A stretch of DNA of 64,000 nt from Acanthaster planci (lineage: Eukaryota; Echinodermata; Asteroidea; Valvatida; Acanthasteridae). Position numbers and translations under genes: made by a program. Below the pieces are notes generated by a model. That model was not told the DNA's origin and did not search any database. It saw only the letters and a program-made list of their open reading frames with translations. Position 1 is the stretch's first letter, and every line of letters begins with the position of its first letter. The stretch is from positions 938,811 to 1,002,810 of the forward strand of contig NW_019091374.1 of NCBI RefSeq assembly GCF_001949145.1, read 5' to 3'. Below, one piece after another: positions 53,101 through 62,661 of this stretch.

Positions 53101-56014
53101 TGTTATCCAAATTTGCCTATACTAGGACTATGCTGGCACCTAGCTTGCTTTTTACACCCAGACAATGATTTCACACGTACGGTTCTGTAAAATAGTGTTT
53201 GCCCCTTCAACACACGGCTTTGCATTCATCAGTGAGCCGACTGGAAAGCTAACAGGTAATGCGTTTGTACACTACAACATGACAGAAATACAAAACTGAT
53301 CATCAACATTTCAGTGAAAAACAAACTAGGAAAAAAACACAAACTATACAAATAAGCCAAGAGAAAACATAGACTTTTGGAGCCTTTTCAGTTTGCTTTT
53401 AAATAATAATTTCAGGAAAAAGTTACCTCAGTTAATGCAATCGCAGTACAGCTTCCATCCATTAACATTCAGAGCACACACGGGAAGCCCCCCGTTCGTA
53501 CTTCGACACGGCTTTCTTCCTTTATTTAAAATCATTATGCACTTGCACAAATTTAATTTCCGAACCGGCCGAAAATTCTTAATTTATGGTATAATGCCTG
53601 GGGTAAGGATTAATTGCATTTCTTTTCTTGCTCACAAAACCCCGAAAGTCTCGAGGAACATTGGCTGAAATTAAACGACAGCAAGGTTGGATCCACACGT
53701 CACTACTTTGCGATCGCCCTGAAGGTGCCAGACGCTTTTGATTCTGAAAAGATTATGTAGGTTCCCCAATCCCCCCACAAGGACTGATTAGGATATTACT
53801 GGGCATGCAGAGAATGGCTGTCGCAATGCATCATCGTCGTCAGGCAAAATAGAGCATTGGACAAGGCAACGTGGTATGAACAGCGATTTTTATGCTTTGT
53901 CTCATCTAATCTAAAAATATTGAGGCTGGAGAAATCCAAGAAATGGATGAGGAACTGTAGACTGGACTGTGACTATTTTAAGAGCGACCCCTTTTATTTC
54001 GGATAATGAAATTTGAGAAAAAAACTGTGTCTTGATGTTTAAAAAAGTGCTCATGAGGTCTCTTGGTTTGTTTATTGTAACGAATAAATTATGAATTGGT
54101 ACGGCTGAACCAAATTATTTGACCTGTATTAGCAGGTTAGTGTTAGGCCTATATGAAATCATTATTTTCATAAAGAAACTCACCTTAGTTTAGTAAGAGG
54201 CCGTCATGACCTAACTGAACACCGGCCCCTTATTCATTTCAGATCGAAATTGCATGAATTTTGCTGCCACACTCCACACAGAATAACTGGAAGACCACTG
54301 CAATACGTTGTCGATCTTCAATTTCAAATTCCTTTTGAATTCAATTTCAATCTGTTTAATTCATAATCCCTGCACTAATTTGCATTAGAAATGACGTAGT
54401 CTCAGGAGAGCATTGCCCGTGCGCATCTTCAATCTGTCGTTTGCCCAATTAACACTCAAACGAATTAATATTAACGGGGAAAATACAACCTAACATGGCA
54501 TAACCGTAATCTTTGGCTACATGCTGACAGGAGAAAAAGCCAGAGTCGCCGATCTCATGCGGAACCCCCAACCCACCACCACCATTGCTACAAGAACAAG
54601 CCAACAAAAAAAAAAAACAGCGTAAAAAGAACTATGAAATGAGACAATGTACACGTGAACAAACACCTTCAGGGAACTCTGTTTTCCCCAAGAACTAGCT
54701 CCGAAACTGTCAATACGAACCCATTTTAAGAGAAACACGACACTCCTAGGCCCTAGCGTATAAGAATGAATGGTCGCAGGCCAAACTTTGCTCTATGTAT
54801 CACTTTAGCGTTCAGGTTTTAAGAAATGTTAGGAAACTTAAGATTTAAAAATGTGTTTCAGGTTGTCACACCTTTAGGCACGGACAGCACAGCTGATTTT
54901 TATTGAAATGCACATGCTGGCTTCATGTTCGGTTTTGAAAATAAGCATTGTATTCTTCGGCCAGTGTTTTAAAATGTCCATGTGCATTTTGGTAATGCGT
55001 TGGTGATCCAAACCTCAATCAACTTGGACTCAGACACATCAGACATAGTATTTTATCCGTAAAAAGGTTCATAATTTGGCCACGTCACAAGAACATCAAT
55101 GTAGCCTACGAAGGATCCAAAAAACAGCACCAGAAGGCAATGGCAAAGGAAAGAGACCCAAAGGCCATCCACCCACGATGGCTTGACTACATCTCACAGA
55201 ACTGTCAGTAAAGATACATCGTCAAGAATAACTGATGCAGTAGAATGTGGTGAAGATCAAAAGTTATCTCTCTGTGAAACAAAAAAAATTTGCCTTTCAG
55301 TACTACATGTCATACTGTTTATTTATCTTTTAATGTAACCATATAGACTGTGGAACTGTTGATTAGTACATAGAGTCGGATTGTTTTAATTAGCTCTATA
55401 GATAAGTGAAAAATTAGGCATGGGCCCTACAAACTCTACACTTAAACTACATGTACATCGTGACGTCTTTTAATCATTTTAAAAGTACATTAACTTACAT
55501 TGACTCTGACTGCTTTGTTTTTAACACTATCCTGTTCCAGTTTAGTTTTCATTACTTCAGCAGTTTTACTAGGGTATACAACTTTCACGGTAGAAGAACT
55601 TGCAATAATTATTCAGAAGAAGGCCGTGTCCGAAACGGGCTTCCAGAGCTACGGCTAGGTCTATTGTCTACGCGTCTCCACGCATTTCTGATGGAGTGAA
55701 GACCTAGACCTAGCTCTAGACAAAAGATTCGGATGCAGCCGAAGACTCCAATCAAACTGTATAGCGCCCTCAGCAAATCAAGAACACATTTAACTTCCTT
55801 AAAAAAAATCAATTGAACAATTTGAATTAAATAGCAACTATTTTAAATAAATTCTTTTCCATTAACAAAAAATATTTTTAATTAAAATCCAATGACTAAT
55901 TTAAATTTATTTCAAGATTCAAAATTCTGAATGATGATCACGATTTAAAGATAATCAGGAAGTTAGGAGGTTCTATTACCTGAAGGTCAGATCAGGTCAC
56001 CTCTACTCGCTAAA
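50120..56014. other. Intergenic region between the divergent MTCL-like and IF1 genes
   Basis: No supported gene. Contains a short AC run at 50283, non-repetitive AT-rich stretches with TAAT and octamer words (51450-51800, 53560-54500), and the MITE at 55622. Confidence 0.55.
55622..55740 (+). mobile_element. 119 bp MITE, copy 2
   Basis: Starts GGCCGTGTCCGAAACGGGCT and ends GATTCGGATGCAGCC. Flanked by GAA on both sides (55619-55621 and 55741-55743), a 3-bp target duplication. Opposite orientation to copy 1. Lies about 270 bp upstream of the preferred IF1 start. Confidence 0.85.
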
Positions 56015-56070
56015 ATGTCTCTTATGAGGGTATCTGCAATTCGTCTTTTTCGGCCGATAGCGGCAGTATG
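56015..56070 (+). CDS. ATP5IF1: IF1 exon 1, preferred candidate (presequence)
   Basis: ATG (AAAATGT) opens MSLMRVSAIRLFRPIAAV and ends GTA TG|GTAGGA with two bases left, exactly the phase the exon 2 acceptor needs. The peptide has three Arg, no acidic residue and an amphipathic pattern. With exon 2 it gives 25 residues before the RGY|S site, the same length as the human presequence. It implies a 3.9 kb first intron that contains the SINEs and the acidic ORF near 58.4 kb. The donor has G at +5 but is otherwise weak. Chosen on peptide quality; transcript evidence is needed to decide. Confidence 0.5.
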
Positions 56071-59000
56071 GTAGGACCCAGCATGGAATTATGATAACTA
56101 TCCATTCAATTATTCCCATTGTCTGGGAAATGATAACGAAATTGCAATTGAAATGTGGGAAAAAAGACTTGTACCATTGACCGTATTTGCATTTATGTTA
56201 GCAATACCAATCAATAATGCCGTACCAATACTAAGTAGGGGCCTAGGCATGCCTAGGCCTACTCCAGAACTGTGGGGTCCATCATCCACCCTACTCTCAC
56301 GACGTCGGACCCCACAGTTCTATGAAACCCCTTTTCCGTGTATGTATCACTCCCCCCATCAGTACTCTGATGAGTTACTTTTGGGCGATTTCCAATTTGT
56401 AGAAATCCGTGAAATTCGTGGGTTTTGATTTGAGCCATTTGTTTACTACATTGACTAACTCCCGATCGCTAACTGATGCCAAACACAGTCAGAATCTGTT
56501 TTGTCTGGGAACCAGACAGCTTTGGAGATGGTGATCCGAACTGCTGTTTCATCAGCAACTGCATATCACTCGCAAAACCTTGTGTAAAAATGTGTGAAAA
56601 CAACAGCCATCAGGTATTTTCATGGTTGTGCGTCATCATCGTGCGGGATGCGCATTGGATGAGGGAATGGTGTGCGCTCTACACATGCCATACTATATCT
56701 GACATTGAGTTCACACTCGATCCCAAGCATCAAATGCATTTCGGTTCATCATTCATCAACGTTCATTGACAATGTCATGCTCCGGGGATCTGTAGTAACG
56801 CTGTTTGGTTGCCAGACCACACAGCATCCCGACTGTGTTTAGCATCAATCAGCAATCAAGAGTTCATCTCTGTAGGAAACGAATGGCCCAAATCCAAACC
56901 AAAATTTTACGGAATTCTACAAATTGGAATTCGCCCAAAGTAATAAAACAGAGTAGTGATGGGGTGAGTGATCCATACATACAAAAGGGGTTTCATAGAA
57001 GGCATTTTCCCCGAGTTTCCACTTCTTGAATGGACCCCTGTGGGGCGTAAAATACAGAGGGAGTCCAGTAGACTGGCCCCCAGTCTGCATGGTCTGGAAC
57101 TAGGTCGGGCGATGATATGATCCATGTACCTTCCATAGGCTTTGCTTCCATTAATTCATTTCACTCCAAATAGCTTGTACCCCTAATCAATATCCTCTGA
57201 ATTCACCTCCAAAATGGTCCCTAAACTGTCTTAGGATCAAGTGAGGATCGGAGATTCCAGTAACAATGATAAGGTTTACACATTTGGGAAGTAAAGAGAA
57301 CTTTCCCCTTCAAATCGGAAACAGTCTTGTCGTCGAGCTTGTTCAGATAGCGATTTGAACTGTATGTTAATGTTCTGGAGATGACGTCACAGCATGCTGG
57401 CCTCTAGTTGACGATTCACAAAAAGCATGCTTTGTTGTGTCAGCACACGCGCCGACAACTGATATCTGAGTGCCGTATGTCTGGTAGCTACGATCACATT
57501 AAAACTTTTTTCAAGATGTATTTTTTTTGCGTTGGGGAGATGTTAATTTATATAGCAGGGTTTTGCCCTTATCCAACGTATATATTAATAAACACTGTAT
57601 GCTCAGTGCTTGTCCGAAAGCTTACTCGGATGGGACTCAAACCCATGACCTCCTGCTTACTAGTGCAGACGTCTTAACCACTCGACCACCAAGCTTGCCG
57701 GGGTCGGCTGGCCGGTCTGAATCAGGTGAAGCAGCGGGTACCGCGAACTATTTTCAGTTTGTATCTTTGCGCTGGGGAGATGTTAATTTTTATAACTGGT
57801 TTTGCCCTTACCCAACGCATATATTAAAAAACACTGTACAGATGTATTTTCAAGATGTTTCACTTTAAAACAGGATTTATCAAACAAACATCAGCGAATA
57901 CAGCTATCGAATAGCCAATGGTAGACAATGACATTTTTTCAGAAAGACAAATTTTTATAATGGTGCAGGAAAAAATCACTACCAGTCAGTGTTTTTCTAA
58001 GGATGGATTTTGCGCCGGGGACTACCGAGCTTGCCATCCATCCATCTGTGGAAATAGTTGTTCCCGATACCCGCTGCTACATCTGACTCTGAACCAGCCA
58101 GCCGACACCAGCAAGCTCGGTGGTTGAGTGGTTAAGCCATCTTCACTACTACGTAGGACGTCATGGGTTCGAGTCCCAACCGAGTACGCTTGTGGGTTTT
58201 CTCACAAGTCTTTGGGGGCAAACTCTGAGTATACAATGTTAAAATACCCATCAGGCAGGGCAAAAATCCAAAATTAGTCAGTGTTTCGTTGTTGATCCTT
58301 TGCCACCATGCCCATGGCCAACAGCCTCGAGTTGCAAAATCTCTTCCTGAGTGTATTCTGGCACTAGAAATATTGCTTCATCAGTTCCTTCATTGTCGTT
58401 TTCTTCATTAAATGAATGAGGGGAAGATGACAACTGATCGCTGTCATCATCGGAATAAGCATCAGCGTTGGAATTATCGTCGCTTGAGTCTGACATGATG
58501 GCACACACTAATGCTACTGCTTTACGTACATGTTGACAAATCGTTGCGTAACAGTAAACAGTCGCTGGATAAAGGACTCCGTCCTATGACGTCATTTTTC
58601 TTGGGAATTTCTTCAGTCAACTTTCGGTACCCGACGGCTGTTTATTAGCTTTTGCTCCCAGAAGGGAGTGAAATAGGGTCGTGAAAACTATAATTTTTAA
58701 CATATTTCCACACATTTTGAAATTATGCAGATGTGTTTTCTTGTTATGTTTATGTTTGTTTTATGTGTTGATGCATGTTTTACAAGAAATCTTCCCAGCA
58801 TGAACCGTCCCCTTTAACCATGTCCACTTGCTCAGTGACAGGTCGAGGATGAGGTCATGCATTTTTTTCACAGTGGCTACAGTTAAGGAAGTTTAGACAG
58901 GTTGCTGTGTACCTTTGTTGCACCAGTCTGGTGCATTAGAGGCAGGAACCAGAACAGTCTGAGTCTACAACCAACGGATTCCATACTTTGTTTCCCCTTA

Positions 59001-61878
59001 CACAAGATCTTCCAGGGCTATAAGCCTTAACGTTAATACTGCATGGGTGATTCGGCACAATGTTAGACAGGCATTGTGGGAAGGCAAAAGGGGCCATGTT
59101 TGCCACTTTTGCCTTCATACAGTGCCTTTCTGCATGTATGTTTNTAAGAATACTAAATGGTGATAAACTGTTTCTTGGCTAAGCTTGTTATAATTTCCTA
59201 TGGCTTATTTTATGAATTATGTTAAACATGAAATGTGAAGTACATTTATGTTGATAAATATGTGAGATGTCCCCATGACATATTGACGAAGTAATGATGT
59301 TGCAACGCTTTGTGCATGAATATCAGAGTGTCTGTGTATTATCTGCTCCGAGCGCAACAAAAGAGGGGGTGGTTTTTTTGGTACTCACCGCATAAGTGCA
59401 CGTTTATAATGGAGATCAATGGCGCGTTAAATGCGGACCACGCTGAGTACGTGTAACAGATTTATTCCTTAATGTTTGGAATGTTTGGAACCCGCTTGGA
59501 AAACTCACAACCATCAGTCTTTCTTTTGCCACTTGGGGGTGCACTTCAACTCAGGGCGGATTGTGTACCAAAATCAAAATACATTTGGCCTGTGGATTTG
59601 GTGAGAAATTCATCTAAGAATGTAGTATTTTCCAGAACAGAACACACTTTCAGAAAAAAATGATATTTTCAAATAAGCCTTATGGGCTTGAAAATCAAGT
59701 CAAGCAAATCTTGCAATGTAATTCTGCTAATTAGTGCAAGTCGTCATGCGAATGAATGTTCGTTTTAACTTTTCAAACATGGTTTTTAAACGTCTTCATA
59801 GTAACTAAGGATTAGTAGAAATGGCCAGTGCCAGACTAGTAAGCAGGTACACTGAAGCTGATTGGGGGCTTTTGCATCACTGGACATCTACAAACAGATT
59901 TCATTGAACTTATTTTACGATGGTTTAGTGGTCCATGGACATTACTCCAGTTAGTCCAGCTTTTGAAGTCCCATCTTTTTTCTTCCGGTTTCATTTTAGC
60001 CAAGTGCAGCGTGGTTATTCCAATGATCATGGTGTCATGGGCTCCGGATCCGGCAAGGTAAGACTCATAATACAGTCTACCCCTAGTCACGCTTCAAAAT
60101 GTAATATCTTGGACCTTTTCTTGCCTGGAGTGTGAGCTTTCTCTCTTTTCTCAAAAATGGGAAATTTGAATAATCATAAAAGGCTTTTTAAAAGTGGATT
60201 AGAGGTGTGCACTGTTCGCAGATCAGAGCAAAAACTCCTCTGCAGTTTTTCAATGCTTGCATTCTTTTACACTGAGGTAATGTATAAATTCCAGTTGACC
60301 TAAAGGAAAAACCTATCGTGTTTTGGCATTAACGCAACCATGTACATGTAAACGTATCCTACATGTCGGTTTGATGTACATCTATACATGATCTGTGCAA
60401 AGTGTACACAAAGTCCTTAGAGGTTGAGTAAAACCTTGAATATAGATGAAAAGTCACATGATGATGTCATCATTGCATTACTGGAGGTTAATCACTTATT
60501 GGGTATCCATGTACATCAATTTCTGCACACAGCCAAGTATCATGACAATTATAACAGTAACTCAGGTGCCTTACATGTCTTTAAAATATCAATTTTGATG
60601 ACATTCATATTTTTTGTAACACGAGTCAAATGTCTATCGAAAGACAATCAGGTTACAGGTATGATGTCATCAAAATGTCAACTGACTTGTTCTCAAAAAC
60701 AAGCAGAAAAGCCTAAATTAGCACAAAAAATGGCTGTGTCACAAACACTGTGGGAAAACAAACACTCAGAAATGTCTAAACCTGACAGGGAAGGTAAATG
60801 GGAGGGGGAATTGGGACTGACATGGTTCTAATGCCTGAGCCCTTGAAAATCAACAGATTTTTATCAACACAGCTTTCAGTTTGACAAGTTCTTTAAGAGG
60901 TTATTCACGAGGGCAGAAATACCTTTTGCCCTGTAGGGTGGAGGAACAGGTGGATCCATCCGCGATGCTGGTGGAGCATTCGGCAAGATGGAAGCAGCAC
61001 ACGAGGAGCAATACTTCAGACAGCTGGTAAGTGTTCACCCATTGACATGCCAAATCTTCTGCAATAATCGCAGTCCTAAGATCTGTCAAAGCTTAGAGCC
61101 TACAGCATTAGGCTTTTCGGGTAGTGGGTGCGCGCATGTTGTCGCTGCCCTCTCTGGTAATATCCATATTAATAAGCCTGGGTGGAGAGAGGCAAGTCGA
61201 GGTAAAATGCCTTGCCTAAGGCCACAACATATAACCAGCTGCTGGATTGAAACTTCACACCCTTCAGCCAGGCATCACAGGCCCTAACTACTTGTACCAG
61301 GTAACATGCCTGCCAAGTCTGCCAGAACCTATCTGAAGAAGCCAATTAAGATACCCCCCCCAGCCCGTTCTGATTTCAGGGTGTGAGGTTCTTGAACAAA
61401 AAATGCAAGATGCCCTGAAGCTCCTGTTTTATCTGTCGATCGAGAGCACTTGTATTTGAACATCTTAGACGTCACTAGTACTAAGGGTACCTGGAACAAT
61501 TGGAAATTAATACCCAAGTTGCAGGGGTTCAGATATACGCAGAACTGAAACCACGCCACTCAGCGTGAAAAATATCAACAAGGTTAAATGACACAAACAC
61601 TGTAAGAATACAAGAAGGTATGAAATGTGATAGCATGTACAGAGGCCATGTGTGTAAAGAAGAACGTTCCTTGGACATTCTATAAATGAGAGAAATTTGG
61701 GCTTTTCCTGACTCCTTTGTAGCAAGCTGAGCAGCTGAAGGCCCTCAAGAAGCACCACGACGAGGAGATTGAGGCCCACGAGCGAGAAATCAACCGTCAC
61801 GCTGAGGAAATCAAGCGGCTAAAAAAGCGCCGGAGAGAGATTGATAGTCACACCGGGTCAAGTAGCGATAGCGATTAG
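56015..61878 (+). CDS. ATP5IF1: Mitochondrial ATP synthase inhibitor IF1
   Basis: Assembled product about 119 residues with the preferred first exon, 109 with the alternative (human IF1 is 106). Order: mitochondrial presequence with an RGY|SND cleavage-like site, Gly-rich linker (MGSGSGKGGGTGG), the hallmark inhibitory segment SIRDAGGAFGK, then a long Glu/Lys/His helix ending in an acidic tail. IF1 is a matrix protein that binds the F1 catalytic interface and blocks ATP hydrolysis when the membrane potential collapses. The Ser of GGSIRD corresponds to the phosphorylated Ser of mammalian IF1, and the His pair in LKKHHDEE matches the pH-sensing histidines of the mammalian protein. Exons 2-4 join in frame with GT-AG junctions. 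The first exon is the only uncertain part. The gene stands alone and diverges from the MTCL-like gene. Confidence 0.93.
56235..56321. repeat. Hairpin pair: GCCTAGGC palindrome and 15-bp stem
   Basis: A near-palindrome around GGGCCTAGGCATGCCTAGGC is followed by perfect 15-bp arms AGAACTGTGGGGTCC (56266-56280) and its reverse complement (56307-56321) with a 26 nt loop. It lies within a 91-codon ORF with a signal-peptide-like start, which I do not call as a gene. Confidence 0.75.
57526..57745 (-). repeat. tRNA-derived SINE, minus copy with tail
   Basis: Inverted partner of the copy at 58066: on the minus strand CCCGCTGCTTCACCTGA, AGCTTGGTGGTCGAGTGG, GGGTTTGAGTCCC, then a tail ending in the 57526-57599 block. 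tRNA-like part 57624-57694. Together they form a ~0.6 kb inverted arrangement. Confidence 0.75.
57766..57837. repeat. Direct repeat of the SINE tail
   Basis: TTTGCGCTGGGGAGATGTTA...CACTGTA repeats the block at 57526-57599 with a few changes, on the other side of the minus SINE. It is probably the tail of another truncated copy. Confidence 0.7.
58066..58190 (+). repeat. tRNA-derived SINE, plus copy
   Basis: A 71 nt tRNA-like unit (58115-58185) has acceptor arms GCTCGGT / ACCGAGT, an A-box-like TGGTTGAGTGGTTAAG and a canonical B box GGGTTCGAGTCCC. The D and anticodon arms do not fold cleanly, so this is a SINE head and not a functional tRNA gene. A 5' leader CCCGCTGCTACATCTGA is shared with the minus copy. 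Confidence 0.78.
58278..58496 (-). CDS. Hypothetical acidic protein, 72 residues or 5' exon of a longer gene
   Basis: ATG at 58494-58496 sits in GCCATCATGT, close to an ideal Kozak context. The peptide starts MSDSSDDNSNADAYSDDDSD, continues with a polar acidic segment and ends PEYTQEEILQLEAVGHGHGG, then a stop after 72 residues. Base composition is not simple-repeat and the acidic bias looks selected. A palindromic TGACGTCA lies about 90 nt upstream. Acidic openings followed by a YT-EE-type motif occur at the N-terminus of several uncharacterised marine-invertebrate proteins, but I cannot name a family. It may be a first exon with a donor near the Gly/His-rich end (CAT G|GTGGCA), or a repeat-borne ORF, since SINEs flank it. 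It would lie antisense in IF1 intron 1 if the distal IF1 exon 1 is correct. Confidence 0.33.
   Translation of the reverse strand: MSDSSDDNSNADAYSDDDSDQLSSSPHSFNEENDNEGTDEAIFLVPEYTQEEILQLEAVGHGHGGKGSTTKH
58587..58594. promoter_or_regulatory. Palindromic CRE/ATF site TGACGTCA
   Basis: Full 8-bp CRE, about 90 nt upstream of the acidic ORF start. CRE sites close to a start codon are typical of CREB/ATF-driven promoters. Three other full sites in the window (1305-1312, 11397-11404, 57382-57389) are not next to recognised starts, so single matches carry little weight. Confidence 0.3.
59338..59455 (+). repeat. Dispersed repeat pair, copy 2
   Basis: Partner of the 28491 copy. Here ATAATGGAGATCAATG sits inside the shared region, whereas in copy 1 it is outside and inverted, which indicates rearrangement of a palindromic parent. 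Lies between the two candidate IF1 first exons. Confidence 0.7.
59821..59846 (+). CDS. ATP5IF1: IF1 exon 1, alternative candidate
   Basis: GAAATGG start with an in-frame TAA 15 nt upstream, reading MASARLVS and then AG|GTACAC. It is phase-compatible with the acceptor at 59998-59999 across a 153 nt intron. The joined N-terminus would be MASARLVSSQVQRGYS: basic and acid-free, but short. The donor lacks G at +5. It could be an alternative first exon or coincidence. Confidence 0.27.
60000..60057 (+). CDS. ATP5IF1: IF1 exon 2 (cleavage site and Gly-rich linker)
   Basis: A strong acceptor (CTTCCGGTTTCATTTTAG) is followed by one base of a split codon, then QVQRGYSNDHGVMGSGSGK, ending AAG|GTAAGA. 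QRGY|SND resembles the ARGF|GSD processing site of mammalian IF1. An upstream ATG at 59935 in the same frame would read straight into this exon (MDITPVSPAFEV...), but its acidic, Phe-rich start is not presequence-like and it runs through the pyrimidine tract of the acceptor. Confidence 0.85.
60937..61026 (+). CDS. ATP5IF1: IF1 exon 3 (inhibitory segment)
   Basis: Acceptor CCTTTTGCCCTGTAG, 30 codons, donor CTG|GTAAGT (consensus), phase 0 at both ends. It encodes GGGTGGSIRDAGGAFGKMEA and then AHEEQYFRQL. This is the most conserved part of IF1, the segment that inserts between alpha and beta subunits of F1; RDAGGAFGK and the EEQYFR step align directly with the mammalian inhibitor. Confidence 0.95.
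61176..61290. repeat. Degenerate SINE-like repeat, copy 2
   Basis: Partner of 43829-43950, located in the last intron of IF1. GGTAAAATGCCTTGCCTAAGG is the best preserved part. Confidence 0.6.
61723..61878 (+). CDS. ATP5IF1: IF1 exon 4 (dimerisation helix and stop)
   Basis: Acceptor CTGACTCCTTTGTAG, then CAA GCT GAG; stop TAG at 61876-61878. It encodes AEQLKALKKHHDEEIEAHER followed by a second heptad run EINRHAEEIKRLKKRRREID and a polar tail SHTGSSSDSD. The His pair and the His in HER/RHAEE match the His-rich antiparallel coiled coil that dimerises and tetramerises mammalian IF1 in a pH-dependent way. The Ser/Asp tail extends past the Lys-rich end of the vertebrate protein. Confidence 0.95.
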   Translation, partial: QAEQLKALKKHHDEEIEAHEREINRHAEEIKRLKKRRREIDSHTGSSSDSD

Positions 61879-62661
61879 ATTTGGTTGATTTTGCAGGTTG
61901 GCAGGTTTTTTTTTTTGCAAGCCCACAAGTTGATAAATGAGTACTTCTCTGTCAGAAATTGCAGGCTGTCTGTGCTGCCCATCTCAAATTTTGCCGTAAC
62001 TCAACGGCAGTCTGATGCTGTACCGTGTTCTGCATATACCATTGTCATTAAAGATCATAAACTCACCAAAAAAATGTCGTTGAAATACACTGATTATTTG
62101 ATAGTAGCTTTACTCCTTTGCAGTGACTTGTTCAATTAAAATTTTACCTGGAAATTAAGTCCACAGTGTCCGTTCCTTCCATAAACAAGATTTGCGCTTT
62201 ATGGAAAAAAAGTAGTTTTGCATTTTTTTTGGTGACCTTTTCACAGAGCGTCTCAGCTTTTGTGAAAGATATGACAAGGATAAGGAAATATTTGAAGACA
62301 GGATGTTTTAAAAGTATTCTAATTTTTAAGTTGCATGCACAGACTTGATGCATTTACCACCAGTAGTGTTTATGAACATGTAAAACTTGATATTCATTTA
62401 TACTGATTATTGCAGATGGTGTTTAAAGTTATGCTACAGAAGGAAAATCTCTTATTTTCCACTTCAAGAACGTCATCGTTATGGAATTCAATGGGGCCAG
62501 TATCTGACAACTACTGAGAGACAGTGGGTGTTTTTTGTGCACTGATGTCATTGCATCTCATAAAGATGAAGAGTGCCCTCGTTTGTTGCATATGGAGTAG
62601 GAATTTCTTTCTGTTTGTTGATTACCGTGATTATTAGGCAAAGCTATGGATTGTTAATAAA
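61879..62661 (+). other. IF1 3' UTR with candidate poly(A) signals
   Basis: No further ORF follows the IF1 stop. ATTAAA at 62047-62052 and AATAAA at 62656-62661 are candidate polyadenylation signals; the sequence does not tell which is used. Confidence 0.4.

Noticed and set aside
58115-58185. Functional tRNA gene
   Set aside because: A and B boxes and acceptor stem are present, but D and anticodon arms do not fold, and an inverted relative with the same leader shows it is a SINE.
58588-58631. Third possible IF1 first exon (MTSFFLGISSVNF, donor CG|GTACCC)
   Set aside because: Phase fits, but the ATG is part of the CRE palindrome, the donor is poor and the peptide is less basic than the two listed candidates.
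60424-60831. 135-codon plus-strand ORF in IF1 intron 2
   Set aside because: Lies wholly between confirmed IF1 exons and has no recognisable features.
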